Origin: Pseudobutyrivibrio sp.
Lineage (GTDB): Bacteria; Bacillota; Clostridia; Lachnospirales; Lachnospiraceae
Direction of reading: 5' to 3'
DNA length: 35,124 bases
NCBI GenBank assembly: GCA_017557435.1
Contig: JAFYYR010000022.1
Span: 1 to 35,124 of the forward strand
The notes under the pieces were generated by a model that was not told the DNA's origin, searched no databases, and was given only the letters and a program-made list of their open reading frames with translations. Made by a program: the position numbers and the translations under genes. How positions within the stretch are numbered: the first letter of the stretch is position 1; every line of letters starts with the position of its first letter. Shown one piece after another: positions 7,685-16,234 of this stretch.

Positions 7685-8746
7685 ATGAAAAAATTATTGG
7701 CAATAGTTCTTTCTATCGTAATTACGATATCTGGACTATGGTTTGCAACTAGATTACTTATGCCAAAGTACATGAGTGGTATTTTGGAAGGAGCCATGAT
7801 TGCTGAATATTACGATGACCCAACAGATCACAATGTGGTTTTCATTGGAGACTGTGAGTTATACGAGAATATTTCTCCAGTATATCTCTGGGAGAATTTC
7901 GGTATTAATTCGTATATACGTGGTAGTGCCCAGCAGTTGATATGGCAGTCATATTATTTGGCAGAGGAGACAATAGAAAGAGAACATCCTGATGTAATAG
8001 TCTTTAATGTCCTTTCTATGAAATACAATACTCCTCAAAATGAGGCTTACAACAGAATGACTCTAGATGGCATGAAGTGGAGCAGCAGTAAGGTGGATTC
8101 CATCAAGGCTTCTATGACTGAGGAGGAAAGCTATATAGAGTATATTTTCCCAATTCTTAGATATCATAGCCGTTGGAGTGATTTAAATTCTGATGATTTC
8201 AAGTATCTTTTCCATAGGGATAAGGTTACATTTAATGGCTATTATATGCGTGTTGATGAGAATCCTGCGGAGGATAACATTCCAAAGGGTAGACCTATAC
8301 TTGATTATCAATTCGGTGATACATCATACGAGTATTTGGATAAGCTGACAAAGCTTTGCAAGGACAATGACATTGAACTTATTCTTGTGAAGGCGCCTAG
8401 TCTTTTCCCTTACTGGTATCCACAGTGGGATAAGCAGATGGAAGACTATGCTGCAGCAAATGATTTAACCTATATCAACTTCCTTGAATATCAGGACAGC
8501 ATTGGACTTGACTGGGATAAGGATACTTATGATGGTGGACTTCATTTGAATCTTTCTGGTGCAGAAAAGCTTTCGGAGTATTTTGGACAGATTCTTTCTA
8601 ATGATTTTAATGTTCCTGACCGTAGAGGTGAGGAGAAACTTGAGAAGTACTGGGATGGTGTAACTGAAAGATATGATGCAGAGATTCAGAGACAGACTAC
8701 CAATTTAGAAAAGTATGGTTCAGTACATGGACCAGATGGAAAGTAG
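7685..8746 (+). CDS. SGNH-hydrolase-like surface protein (DltD-like) with Cys at the nucleophile site
   Basis: A 353-residue protein from the ATG at 7685, which has AGAGGTG upstream; a TTG three bases earlier is less likely. One N-terminal membrane segment (about 4-25) anchors it, with the rest outside. The SGNH fold is supported by block I at [13 protein letters not shown] and block V at DGGLHLN (Asp283, His287). In block I the usual nucleophilic serine (GDS) is cysteine (Cys57). This is either a changed catalytic mechanism or loss of hydrolysis. Similar anchored SGNH proteins accompany MBOAT enzymes in polymer acylation (DltD, AlgX/PatB-like), where they help final transfer. It ends 8 bases before dtd and is probably in the same operon. 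Confidence 0.8.
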   Translation: MKKLLAIVLSIVITISGLWFATRLLMPKYMSGILEGAMIAEYYDDPTDHNVVFIGDCELYENISPVYLWENFGINSYIRGSAQQLIWQSYYLAEETIEREHPDVIVFNVLSMKYNTPQNEAYNRMTLDGMKWSSSKVDSIKASMTEEESYIEYIFPILRYHSRWSDLNSDDFKYLFHRDKVTFNGYYMRVDENPAEDNIPKGRPILDYQFGDTSYEYLDKLTKLCKDNDIELILVKAPSLFPYWYPQWDKQMEDYAAANDLTYINFLEYQDSIGLDWDKDTYDGGLHLNLSGAEKLSEYFGQILSNDFNVPDRRGEEKLEKYWDGVTERYDAEIQRQTTNLEKYGSVHGPDGK

Positions 8747-8754
8747 GAATACCT

Positions 8755-9204
8755 ATGAAATTTGTAATTCAAAGAGTAAATGAAGCTTCTGTAAAGGTTG
8801 ATGGCAAAATAATTGGCCAGATAAATAAGGGCTTTTTAGTCCTTATAGGTGTAGGTCAGGATGACACAAAAGAAATTGCCGACAAGATGGTGAAGAAGCT
8901 TTTGGGACTTCGTATATTCGATGATGAGAATGACAAGATTAATCTTTCTCTTACAGATGTTGGAGGAGAGCTACTTTTGATTTCTCAGTTTACTCTTTAT
9001 GCAAATTGCAAGAAGGGCTACCGCCCATCCTTTATCGAGGCAGGCGCTCCTGACATGGCAAATGAAATGTATGAGTACATTGTTGAAAAATGCCGCCAGG
9101 GAGGATTTCATGTTGAAACAGGAGAGTTCGGAGCAGATATGAAAGTATCCCTTTTGAATGACGGTCCATTTACTATTGTGCTTGACTCAAAAGATATATG
9201 TTAG
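8755..9204 (+). CDS. dtd: D-aminoacyl-tRNA deacylase
   Basis: A 149-residue cytoplasmic enzyme of the usual Dtd length. It hydrolyses D-amino acids wrongly attached to tRNA. The N-terminus [18 protein letters not shown] is typical, as are [10 protein letters not shown] (the SQxT motif, around residues 77-86) and the GP-containing loop near [11 protein letters not shown], which stands for the Gly-cisPro motif (here residues Gly-Pro at about 139-140). It is placed directly behind the Dlt-like genes and downstream of the racemase. That fits a cell that makes or uses D-amino acids and needs to keep them out of proteins. The placement may also simply reflect a long operon. Confidence 0.95.
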   Translation: MKFVIQRVNEASVKVDGKIIGQINKGFLVLIGVGQDDTKEIADKMVKKLLGLRIFDDENDKINLSLTDVGGELLLISQFTLYANCKKGYRPSFIEAGAPDMANEMYEYIVEKCRQGGFHVETGEFGADMKVSLLNDGPFTIVLDSKDIC

Positions 9205-9216
9205 AGGATTATTGAC

Positions 9217-9573
9217 ATGAATTTAGTTCGTACAATTACTAATATGGAACGCTGTTCTAATGAATCTTTAGAGATATTATGTAAGAAAATATCAGAAGGA
9301 TTAAGAAAGAAACTGCACGATCCAACATTTATCTACGTAAATATAGATAGAATAGAGAACACACATCAATTGACAATGTGTATTCGTAAAAACGAATGGA
9401 TGATTGAAAATGTGGATGTTATACTAATAACAATAAATAGTATATCATGTCACCAAAAGGCAGTAATAACATCTTGCTTTAATTATGTCCAGAAGACAGC
9501 TGAGGTTTTGGCTGAAATAGGTTTTACTAAATTAGATAGTTATAGTTTTGACTCCATGGATTATGAGTATTAA
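9217..9573 (+). CDS. Hypothetical protein, 118 residues
   Basis: I do not recognise this protein. It is 118 residues, without signal peptide or membrane segment, and contains four cysteines (including one in MERCSNE and one in SISCHQK). Secondary structure looks mixed alpha/beta. AGAGGA lies about 8 bases before the ATG, and it fits between dtd (12 bases) and the RpiB-like gene (26 bases), so it is likely co-transcribed. Codon use is richer in ATA and other AT-ending codons than in its neighbours, which may hint at later acquisition or weak expression. Confidence 0.6.
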   Translation: MNLVRTITNMERCSNESLEILCKKISEGLRKKLHDPTFIYVNIDRIENTHQLTMCIRKNEWMIENVDVILITINSISCHQKAVITSCFNYVQKTAEVLAEIGFTKLDSYSFDSMDYEY

Positions 9574-9599
9574 AAACATGGAAACAGGAGGGAAAGAGT

Positions 9600-10061
9600 A
9601 TGAAAATTGCAATGGCAAATGACCACGCTGGTACACAAATGAAAGAGGAGATTAAGGCTTATCTTATCAAAGAAGGATACCAAGTAGAGGACTTTGGAAC
9701 CTATGATGAGAATAGCTGCGATTTATCTGATTTTGTTTATCCTGCAGCTCTTGCAGTAGCAAAGGGTGAATGCGATAGAGGAATATTCTGCGATGGGGTA
9801 GGCTATGGAAGCGCATTAATTGCAAATAAGATTAATGGTTGCTACGCAGCGGTATGTCAGGATCCTCTTTGTGCAACACTTGCTAGAGAACATACAGATT
9901 CCAATATCCTTTGCCTTGGAGCAAAAATTATTGGAGGTCTTATGGCTATGGAAGTGGTAAAGACATGGCTTAAGACAGAACCACTTATGGAAGAAAAATA
10001 TCGTCGCCGTGTTCAGAAGGTTTGCGACATCAATGATAAGCACTGTGTGCCTATTGTATAA
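9600..10061 (+). CDS. RpiB/LacAB family sugar-phosphate isomerase, variant active site
   Basis: A 153-residue protein of the RpiB/LacA/LacB family, which interconverts aldose and ketose phosphates. Family marks are DHAG (residues 8-11), the GVGYGSALIANK loop (66-77) and EHTDSNILCLG (97-107). In E. coli RpiB the catalytic base is the Cys of ICGTGVG; the aligned position here is Asp65 in FCDGVGYG, with a Cys one residue earlier. Mycobacterial RpiB also lacks that Cys and uses an acidic residue, so catalysis is possible. Ribose-5-phosphate isomerase is one option; a tetrulose or other sugar phosphate is another, so I give no symbol. A GGAGGG site precedes it, and a terminator follows. Confidence 0.85.
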   Translation: MKIAMANDHAGTQMKEEIKAYLIKEGYQVEDFGTYDENSCDLSDFVYPAALAVAKGECDRGIFCDGVGYGSALIANKINGCYAAVCQDPLCATLAREHTDSNILCLGAKIIGGLMAMEVVKTWLKTEPLMEEKYRRRVQKVCDINDKHCVPIV

Positions 10062-10076
10062 TGATAAAGTAATAAC

Positions 10077-10110
10077 AAAAGAGACATCCTAAAAGGATGT
10101 CTCTTTTTTA
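10077..10110. terminator. Bidirectional intrinsic terminator between the isomerase and citrate synthase genes
   Basis: A-rich tract, 9-base GC-containing stem (GAGACATCC 10081-10089 with GGATGTCTC 10095-10103), short loop and six Ts. A-run on one side and T-run on the other let it stop both converging genes. Confidence 0.92.
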
Positions 10111-10117
10111 TTATTCT

Positions 10118-11491
10118 TTAATCTACAATTCTGTCTTCGATTGGAATGTATTTCTTGTGCTGACATACTGTCATGTAGGCAGGACGCATGATTTTGCCCT
10201 TGTGGCAGATTTCTTCCATGCGGTGAGCACTCCAACCAGCGATACGTGCAATGGCAAAGATAGGAGTAAATAATTCTCCAGGGATGCCAAGCATCTGATA
10301 AACAAATCCTGAGTAGAAGTCTACGTTTGGTGAAACACCCTTGTAGATTTTTCTCTCTTCGGCGATGATCTTTGGAGCAAGCTTAGCAACAAGCTCGTAA
10401 AGATTGTATTCTTTTTCCATGCCCTTTTCCTTAGCAAGATCCTCTACGAAAGAGTGGAATGTAAGAGCACGAGGATCAGATACTGAATAAATAGCATGTC
10501 CCATACCATAGATAAGACCTGCATTGTCAAAGGCCTCTCCATGGAGAAGGGCACGAAGATAAGTTGCAACTTCTTCCTCGTCTTCCCAGTCATTAAGATG
10601 AGCCTTCATGTCTTCGAACATCTTAACAACTTTTATGTTAGCACCACCGTGTTTAGGTCCCTTAAGAGAACCAAGTGCTGCAGCGATAGCAGCGTATGTG
10701 TCTGTACCTGATGATGAAACAAGGTGAGTAGTGAATGTGGAATTGTTACCGCCACCGTGTTCCATATGTAAAATCAATGCCACGTCAAGGAGCTTAGCCT
10801 CAAGTGGAGTGAATTTGCTATCTGGACGTAAGCAGTGCAAAATATTCTCTGCTGTAGAATAATCAGGTCTTGGCTGATGGATAATCAGTGAGTTCTCATT
10901 GTAGTAATAATCGTATGCTGCATAGCTATAAACTGAAAGTAGTGGGAAATTAGCAATGAGCTGTAAGCACTGTCTAAGTACATTTGGCTCTGATGTGTCA
11001 TCAGCATAGTCATCGTATGAGTAAAGTGCAAGAACTGATCTGGCAAGTGAGTTCATCATATCCTGTGATGGACTCTTCATAATCATATCGCGAACAAAAT
11101 TTGGTGGTAAAGAGCGATAGCTTGCAAGTATGTCTTTGAACTCCTCTAACTGATCTGTGGTAGGAAGATTACCAAAAAGTAAAAGGTAAGCACATTCCTC
11201 AAATCCGTAATGCTGCTCCTTTGGAAGATTCTTAACAAGGTCTCTTACATTGTAGCCTCGATAGAAGAGCTGACCATCGCAAGGAACTTCCTTCCCGTCA
11301 ACGAATTTCTTTGAGTTAACCTCAGATATCTCAGTAATACCAACCAGAACACCCTTACCATTTAAATCACGAAGTCCTCTTTTTACGTCGTAAGTAGTGT
11401 AAAGCTCTGGATCTATATAAGATGATTTCTTGGAGAGCTCAGCAAGCTTTTCCAACTCAGGAGTAATCTCGCTATAATTTTCAATTACCAT
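10118..11491 (-). CDS. gltA: Citrate synthase
   Basis: A type with 457 residues from the ATG at 11491, chosen because AAGGAGG lies 11 bases upstream; a longer reading would start at a TTG and swallow that site. It condenses oxaloacetate with acetyl-CoA. Expected active-site segments are present: HGGGNNSTFTTH (first catalytic His region), GPKHGGAN (second His) and the late RIAGWSAHRMEE segment with substrate-binding Arg. The N-terminal extension before RGLRDLNGKGVLVG is common in clostridial forms. It runs convergently with the RpiB-like gene and divergently from pckA. The shared 380-base upstream region may coordinate oxaloacetate use by both enzymes. A methylcitrate synthase role cannot be ruled out. 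Confidence 0.92.
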   Translation of the reverse strand: MVIENYSEITPELEKLAELSKKSSYIDPELYTTYDVKRGLRDLNGKGVLVGITEISEVNSKKFVDGKEVPCDGQLFYRGYNVRDLVKNLPKEQHYGFEECAYLLLFGNLPTTDQLEEFKDILASYRSLPPNFVRDMIMKSPSQDMMNSLARSVLALYSYDDYADDTSEPNVLRQCLQLIANFPLLSVYSYAAYDYYYNENSLIIHQPRPDYSTAENILHCLRPDSKFTPLEAKLLDVALILHMEHGGGNNSTFTTHLVSSSGTDTYAAIAAALGSLKGPKHGGANIKVVKMFEDMKAHLNDWEDEEEVATYLRALLHGEAFDNAGLIYGMGHAIYSVSDPRALTFHSFVEDLAKEKGMEKEYNLYELVAKLAPKIIAEERKIYKGVSPNVDFYSGFVYQMLGIPGELFTPIFAIARIAGWSAHRMEEICHKGKIMRPAYMTVCQHKKYIPIEDRIVD

Positions 11492-11561
11492 TAAAATATT
11501 GTCCTCCTTCAAGTGTTATCACAATATGGCCTTATAAAGTCTAAGTATAATTGTTTTACAC

Positions 11562-11575
11562 TTTAGCGTGCTAAA
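11562..11575. promoter_or_regulatory. Candidate operator in the gltA-pckA intergenic region
   Basis: TTTAGC and GCTAAA flank a two-base centre, a 14-base near-perfect inverted repeat. It lies upstream of a TATACT-like -10 on the minus strand (about 11545) facing gltA, in the place of a -35 box. A related half-site (TTTAGCGAAAATTAG) occurs near pckA at about 11789-11803. The regulator is not known. Confidence 0.35.
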
Positions 11576-11754
11576 TTGCGATTTAAAGTATAGTAACATA
11601 AATATATGTAATTATACAAGTAAAATTGTGCCATTTTTAGGAGTAGGATTGCAAGTTATTTGGGCAAATTTTAGAAAAAGTTAATACTTGGCAATTTGCT
11701 CAAAAATGGGCACGAAAATTGTACAAATCGGAAAACAGTTTTTGGCTGATTTCG

Positions 11755-11783
11755 TTGACAATAAAATAACGAATATATAAAAT
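11755..11783 (+). promoter_or_regulatory. Sigma-A promoter for pckA
   Basis: Consensus TTGACA (11755-11760), 17-base spacer, TAAAAT (11778-11783). The leader to the pckA start is about 85 bases. The rest of the 11492-11873 gap is AT-rich, and I see no further gene in it. Confidence 0.8.
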
Positions 11784-11873
11784 GTTATTTAGCGAAAATT
11801 AGTTTTTAGCCCTTATTATACGGGGTTAGCTAATAAATAATTAAATAAAATTAGAAAAGTGAGGTAAGACAAG

Positions 11874-13487
11874 ATGGCTAATGTTGATTTAACAAAGTAT
11901 GGCATCACAGGAACAACTAACATCGTTCACAATCCTTCATACGAGGATCTCTACAAGGCAGAGATGGATTCTTCTCTTGAGGGTTATGAGAAGGGCGCAG
12001 AGACAGAGCTTGGTGCTGTTAATGTTATGACAGGTATCTACACAGGACGTTCTCCTAAGGATAAGTATATCGTTGTAGATAAGAACTCAGAGAACACAGT
12101 ATGGTGGACATCTGAGGAGTATCCAAATGACAACCACAGAATGTCAGAGGAGACATGGGCAACTGTTAAGGAAATCGCTAAGAAGGAACTTTCAAACAAG
12201 GACCTTTATGTAGTAGATCTTTTCTGCGGTGCTAACAAAGATACACGTATGGCAGTTCGTTTCATCGTTGAGGTTGCTTGGCAGGCTCACTTTGTTGAGA
12301 ATATGTTTATTAAGCCTTCAGCAGAAGAGCTTGCAAACTTCGAGCCAGATTTCGTAGTTTACAATGCATCTAAGGCTAAGGTAGAGAACTACAAGGAGCT
12401 CGGACTTAACTCTGAGACATGTGTAGCTTTCAATATTACATCTCGTGAGCAGGTTATCATCAACACATGGTACGGTGGAGAGATGAAGAAGGGTATGTTC
12501 TCTATGATGAACTACTTCCTTCCACTTAAGGGCATGGCTTCAATGCACTGCTCAGCTAACTGCGATATGGATGGAAAGCACACAGCTATCTTCTTCGGTC
12601 TTTCAGGAACAGGTAAGACTACACTTTCTACAGATCCTAAGCGTCGTCTTATCGGTGATGATGAGCACGGCTGGGATGATAACGGCGTATTCAACTTCGA
12701 AGGTGGTTGCTACGCAAAGGTTATCGGTCTTGATAAGGAATCTGAGCCAGATATCTACAACGCAATCAAGAGAGATGCTCTTCTTGAGAACGTAACAGTT
12801 GATGGCGCTGGTAAGATTGACTTTGATGACAAGAGCGTTACAGAGAACACTCGTGTATCTTACCCAATCGATCACATTAAGAATATTGCAGCTGAGGTAA
12901 ATGGTGTTTCTGCAGGTCCAGACGCAGACAATGTTATCTTCCTTTCAGCTGATGCATTTGGAGTACTTCCTCCAGTATCTATCCTTACACCAGAGCAGAC
13001 AAAGTACTACTTCCTTTCAGGATTTACTGCTAAGCTTGCTGGTACAGAGAGAGGTATCACAGAGCCTACTCCTACATTCTCAGCTTGCTTCGGCCAGGCA
13101 TTCCTTGAGCTTCACCCAACAAAGTATGCTGAGGAGCTCGTTAAGAAGATGGAGAAGTCTGGTGCAAAGGCTTACCTTGTTAACACAGGTTGGAACGGAA
13201 CAGGAAAGAGAATCACAATTAAGGATACAAGAGGTATCATCGATGCTATCCTTAATGGCGATATCAAGAATGCTCCTACAAAGACAATTCCAATGTTCAA
13301 CTTCGAAGTTCCTACAGAGCTTCCAGGTGTAGATCCTAAGATCCTTGATCCTAGAGATACATACGCTAACGCTTCTGAGTGGGAAGAGAAGGCAAAGGAT
13401 CTTGCTGCTAGATTCAACAAGAACTTTGTTAAGTACACAACAAATGAGGCTGGTAAGGCACTTGTTTCTGCAGGTCCACAGCTTTAA
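11874..13487 (+). CDS. pckA: Phosphoenolpyruvate carboxykinase (ATP)
   Basis: A 537-residue ATP-dependent enzyme, the normal length for this family. It interconverts oxaloacetate plus ATP with PEP plus CO2; in fermenting gut bacteria it often runs toward oxaloacetate. Visible signatures are [12 protein letters not shown] (residues about 50-61, substrate arginine), [13 protein letters not shown] (kinase-1a P-loop, about 241-253), GDDEHGWDD (metal-binding) and [11 protein letters not shown] near the C-terminus. Codon choice is highly biased (ACA, CTT, AAG, GGT), as expected for a strongly expressed gene. It has a consensus promoter upstream and its own terminator downstream, so it is probably a single-gene unit. 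Confidence 0.98.
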   Translation: MANVDLTKYGITGTTNIVHNPSYEDLYKAEMDSSLEGYEKGAETELGAVNVMTGIYTGRSPKDKYIVVDKNSENTVWWTSEEYPNDNHRMSEETWATVKEIAKKELSNKDLYVVDLFCGANKDTRMAVRFIVEVAWQAHFVENMFIKPSAEELANFEPDFVVYNASKAKVENYKELGLNSETCVAFNITSREQVIINTWYGGEMKKGMFSMMNYFLPLKGMASMHCSANCDMDGKHTAIFFGLSGTGKTTLSTDPKRRLIGDDEHGWDDNGVFNFEGGCYAKVIGLDKESEPDIYNAIKRDALLENVTVDGAGKIDFDDKSVTENTRVSYPIDHIKNIAAEVNGVSAGPDADNVIFLSADAFGVLPPVSILTPEQTKYYFLSGFTAKLAGTERGITEPTPTFSACFGQAFLELHPTKYAEELVKKMEKSGAKAYLVNTGWNGTGKRITIKDTRGIIDAILNGDIKNAPTKTIPMFNFEVPTELPGVDPKILDPRDTYANASEWEEKAKDLAARFNKNFVKYTTNEAGKALVSAGPQL

Positions 13488-13584
13488 AACAATTTATTTA
13501 GCGAGAACACACTAATGAGCAAAAGGAAAGCAGTGTAACTGCGATTTTTCGAATTGGTGCTGAATTGTTTGTATAGGTATTATT

Positions 13585-13622
13585 ACCCATCTTGTGACGA
13601 AAGTTACAAGATGGGTTTTTAT
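13585..13622 (+). terminator. Intrinsic terminator of pckA
   Basis: ACCCATCTTGT (13585-13595) pairs with ACAAGATGGGT (13606-13615 region), followed by a T-rich run. It ends pckA transcription and separates it from the downstream small RNA gene. Confidence 0.9.
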
Positions 13623-13691
13623 TTGTAATACTATACTTTTAAGTAACTATGTTGAAAAATAGTTCTTTATTTAAACACATTTATGGTGTAA

Positions 13692-13697
13692 TATAAT
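13692..13697 (+). promoter_or_regulatory. -10 box of the probable 6S RNA gene
   Basis: A perfect TATAAT about 7 bases before the expected RNA start. The -35 region is AT-rich without a good consensus. Confidence 0.5.
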
Positions 13698-13703
13698 TGC
13701 AGG

Positions 13704-13910
13704 TACAAGATACCGACTTTTTCCTAACCTGGGATGTACGATTTAACTTATCCTTTTTGAACCTACATTTACTTTAAACGGAATGCCTATATTTCTAATT
13801 GGCTGTCAGGCCTCCTTTGCAGTGGAAGACAAAAGATTAGTTGCGGCGATCCACCTAGCTAGAGCTAGGAGTCAATTGATAGGCCCGGCATTTTGGGTTA
13901 GGTTTTATTA
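13704..13910 (+). ncRNA. ssrS: Probable 6S RNA
   Basis: A stand-alone RNA of about 200 nt with a -10 box and a strong hairpin after it, and no reading frame. The ends pair: CCTAACC (13723-13729) with GGTTAGG (13896-13902). Inner pairings include CCTAT/ATAGG, AATTGGCT/AGTCAATT, GTGGA/TCCAC and a CCTAGC/GCTAGG hairpin. These give the rod-like, repeatedly bulged shape of 6S RNA. The segment GCGGCGATCCACCTAG recalls the conserved 3' side of the 6S central region. 6S RNA binds sigma-A RNA polymerase as a promoter mimic in stationary phase. The assignment rests on shape, size and partial motif memory, not on a covariance search. Confidence 0.6.
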
Positions 13911-14095
13911 TTCAAAGTAGTAAAAAATAAGAGTTATCTATCTTCCAAATTTATTTGGGAAGTAGATAACTCTTATTTTTTGCTAACTTGAATAAGTTCG
14001 CCTATTCCATGAGTAACGGCCACGTTACGAATGGGATGGGCAGACTTTGAATAATAAAACTCGAATTGGGTGAGAGAACTTTGAATAATAAAGTT
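13903..14095. repeat. Threefold ACTTTGAATAATAAA repeat enclosing two hairpins
   Basis: The 15-16-base sequence occurs at 13903-13919 (minus), 14044-14061 (plus) and 14078-14095 (plus). The first two form an inverted repeat around 157 bases. Inside are the terminator hairpin and a second stem-loop (14001-14018 with 14023-14040). The whole could be a small MITE-like insertion behind the RNA gene or a cluster of binding sites. No reading frame is present between 13488 and 14171 other than these features. Confidence 0.5.
13922..13981. terminator. Strong bidirectional terminator hairpin after the 6S candidate
   Basis: A 25-base arm (13922-13946) pairs with 13957-13981 with one unpaired base, flanked by A-run and T-run. 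It is longer than needed for termination and lies inside the repeat-rich stretch that follows the RNA gene. Confidence 0.85.
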
Positions 14096-14171
14096 ACGAA
14101 CATTAGGAAATCTAACACTTTAATAAAGTCACCGATTTTGGTAGAATCTGTGATTAAGGAGATTATTATTT

Positions 14172-15041
14172 ATGTGGACTTTTTTAGGTTACGGTAAAAC
14201 ATATCTTGATAAGTGCGGTAGAGATAATATCGGTGCGTATGCTGCTCAGACAGCATACTTTATGATTATGTCATCTATTCCATTTATGATGCTTTTGGTA
14301 TATATAGCGGGTTTCGTGCCACCTATTAAGCAGTATATGAATGAGCTTGTTTATAATGTGCTTCCAGATACAATTGAGCCATATATGATAAAGGTCTATG
14401 CCATGATTACGCAGGCTTCTGTTGGTATGATTTCTATTGCGGTTGTTATGGCAATCTGGGCTTCTGGTAAGGCTTTTCAGAATCTTATGGTAGGTCTTAA
14501 TCAGGTTAATAAAATCGAGGAAACTCGAAATTGGTTTGGCCGTAGATTTAGAGCTATTTTTTACACTATGATTATTCTTAGCGTCATTGTGGTTATCATG
14601 TTTATGATGGTCTTTACTCAGCAGCTTCAGTACTATGCTAAGAATTATTATGGCTTTCTTGCATATGTTGTAGGAATCAGACCTCTCTTTAGGGGCGCTT
14701 TTGTATTTGTATTCTTGGTTATAGTTTTTACATTTTTATTTACAGTATTGCCTAATAAGCATCTATCATTCTTTAGTCAGTTGCCAGGCGGTGTTATCTG
14801 CGCTGTGAGCTGGTATGTATTTAGCTTGCTTTTGGCTGGATGGGTGAGAGTGTTCAATAACTTTTCTATGTATGGAGCACTGGCTACCATGATGCTGTTT
14901 ATGTTCTGGCTATATTTTTGTATGTACTTTATGTTGATGGCGGCGGAGGCCAATGTTTTCTTTTCTGATGCCTTTGGTTTGGCATGGGAAAATCACAAGA
15001 AGAACCTTAGCATGAAAGGCCGCCCAAAGTGGAAAAATTAA
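14172..15041 (+). CDS. YihY/BrkB family inner-membrane protein
   Basis: A 289-residue polytopic membrane protein of the YihY family (earlier wrongly named RNase BN), with about six hydrophobic segments. Family marks are the N-terminal NIGAYAAQTAYFMIMSSIPF segment and the LPGGVICAVSWYVFSL and YGALATMMLFMFWLYF segments near the end. The C-terminus is short, basic and cytoplasmic. The molecular role of this family is not settled; transport has been suggested. TTAAGGAG precedes the ATG. Its stop lies 26 bases before queA, so co-transcription is likely. Confidence 0.9.
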   Translation: MWTFLGYGKTYLDKCGRDNIGAYAAQTAYFMIMSSIPFMMLLVYIAGFVPPIKQYMNELVYNVLPDTIEPYMIKVYAMITQASVGMISIAVVMAIWASGKAFQNLMVGLNQVNKIEETRNWFGRRFRAIFYTMIILSVIVVIMFMMVFTQQLQYYAKNYYGFLAYVVGIRPLFRGAFVFVFLVIVFTFLFTVLPNKHLSFFSQLPGGVICAVSWYVFSLLLAGWVRVFNNFSMYGALATMMLFMFWLYFCMYFMLMAAEANVFFSDAFGLAWENHKKNLSMKGRPKWKN

Positions 15042-15067
15042 ACCTATTGTGATAGAATGTGTGGGTT

Positions 15068-16102
15068 ATGTTAGTAAAAGATTTTGATTATGAACTTCCT
15101 GAGGAACTTATCGCTCAGGATCCTTTGGAAAAAAGAAGCAATTCAAGATTAATGGTCTTGGATAAAAATACGGGAGAGATTTCTCATCGTCATTTCTATG
15201 ATATCAAGGAATATCTTAAGCCAGGTGATTGCCTGGTTATCAATAATACTCGAGTTATTCCAGCAAGATTATATGGAGCTAGAGTTGGTTCCGGTGGAAA
15301 GGTAGAGATTCTTCTTTTAAAGAGAATTAGCGACAATCAGTGGGAGTGTCTGGTTAAGCCTGGTAAGAAGGCAAGACCTGGCATGGAGATTTCCTTTGGC
15401 GACGGTCTTTTAATAGGAAAGATTGTAGACATCGTTGATGAGGGCAATCGTATCATTGAGTTTAGCTATGATGGTATTTTTGAGGAGATACTTGATAAGC
15501 TTGGAGAGATGCCACTTCCACCATATATTACACACAAGCTCAAGGACAGAGATAGATATCAGACTGTATATGCTAAATATGATGGTTCGGCAGCTGCTCC
15601 TACAGCAGGTCTTCACTTTACACCAGAGCTTTTAGATGAAGTGAGAGCGATGGGAGTAAAAATTGCCGAGGTTACTCTTCATGTGGGACTTGGTACATTT
15701 AGACCGGTTAAGGAAGAAGAAGTCTTAGATCATCACATGCATTCTGAGTATTATGAGCTCACTAAGGAAGCTTGCGATATTATAAACGAGACTAAGGCAA
15801 ATGGAGGGCGAGTTATTTCTGTTGGTACCACAAGTACTCGTACATTAGAGTCGGCAGCAGAACCTGGTAAGCCACTTTCTCCAAAGAGTGGATGGACTCA
15901 GATATTTATTTATCCAGGCTATGAGTTTAAGGTGATTGATGGACTTATTACTAATTTCCATTTACCACAGTCTACACTTATTATGCTTGTGTCGGCTTTG
16001 GCTGGAAGAGAGCATGTGCTTGCGGCTTATAATGAGGCTGTTAAGGAAAAATACAGATTCTTCTCCTTTGGAGATGCCATGCTTATTGCGGATTTAAAAT
16101 AA
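15068..16102 (+). CDS. queA: S-adenosylmethionine:tRNA ribosyltransferase-isomerase
   Basis: A 344-residue cytoplasmic enzyme that moves and rearranges the ribosyl part of SAM onto preQ1 in tRNA, making epoxyqueuosine. The start is placed at ATG 15068, because the family begins close to the [15 protein letters not shown] segment; an upstream GTG at 15059 is less likely. Typical segments are [32 protein letters not shown] and [17 protein letters not shown]. Length agrees with the family. No tgt or other queuosine gene is in the window. A stem-loop follows (16142-16169). Confidence 0.96.
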   Translation: MLVKDFDYELPEELIAQDPLEKRSNSRLMVLDKNTGEISHRHFYDIKEYLKPGDCLVINNTRVIPARLYGARVGSGGKVEILLLKRISDNQWECLVKPGKKARPGMEISFGDGLLIGKIVDIVDEGNRIIEFSYDGIFEEILDKLGEMPLPPYITHKLKDRDRYQTVYAKYDGSAAAPTAGLHFTPELLDEVRAMGVKIAEVTLHVGLGTFRPVKEEEVLDHHMHSEYYELTKEACDIINETKANGGRVISVGTTSTRTLESAAEPGKPLSPKSGWTQIFIYPGYEFKVIDGLITNFHLPQSTLIMLVSALAGREHVLAAYNEAVKEKYRFFSFGDAMLIADLK

Positions 16103-16141
16103 GCCTTTTAAATATAGCTGTCTTTTGATAGGCAGATAACT

Positions 16142-16182
16142 GTTAAGTGTTGTTTTTACAATACTTAACTGATAAAATTTTT
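16142..16182 (+). terminator. Possible terminator or attenuator between queA and pheS
   Basis: GTTAAGTGTTGT (16142-16153) pairs with ACAATACTTAAC (16158-16169), followed after seven bases by AATTTTTATTT. The delayed T-run makes it a weaker candidate. I see no T-box features before pheS. Confidence 0.45.
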
Positions 16183-16234
16183 ATTTAGTTGAGTAGGTTA
16201 TTAAGCCTTAATATATGATTTTAGGGAGGAAGCT

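Noticed and set aside
16103-16234. T-box riboswitch ahead of pheST
   Set aside because: The leader is too short and lacks the T-box and specifier-loop sequences.
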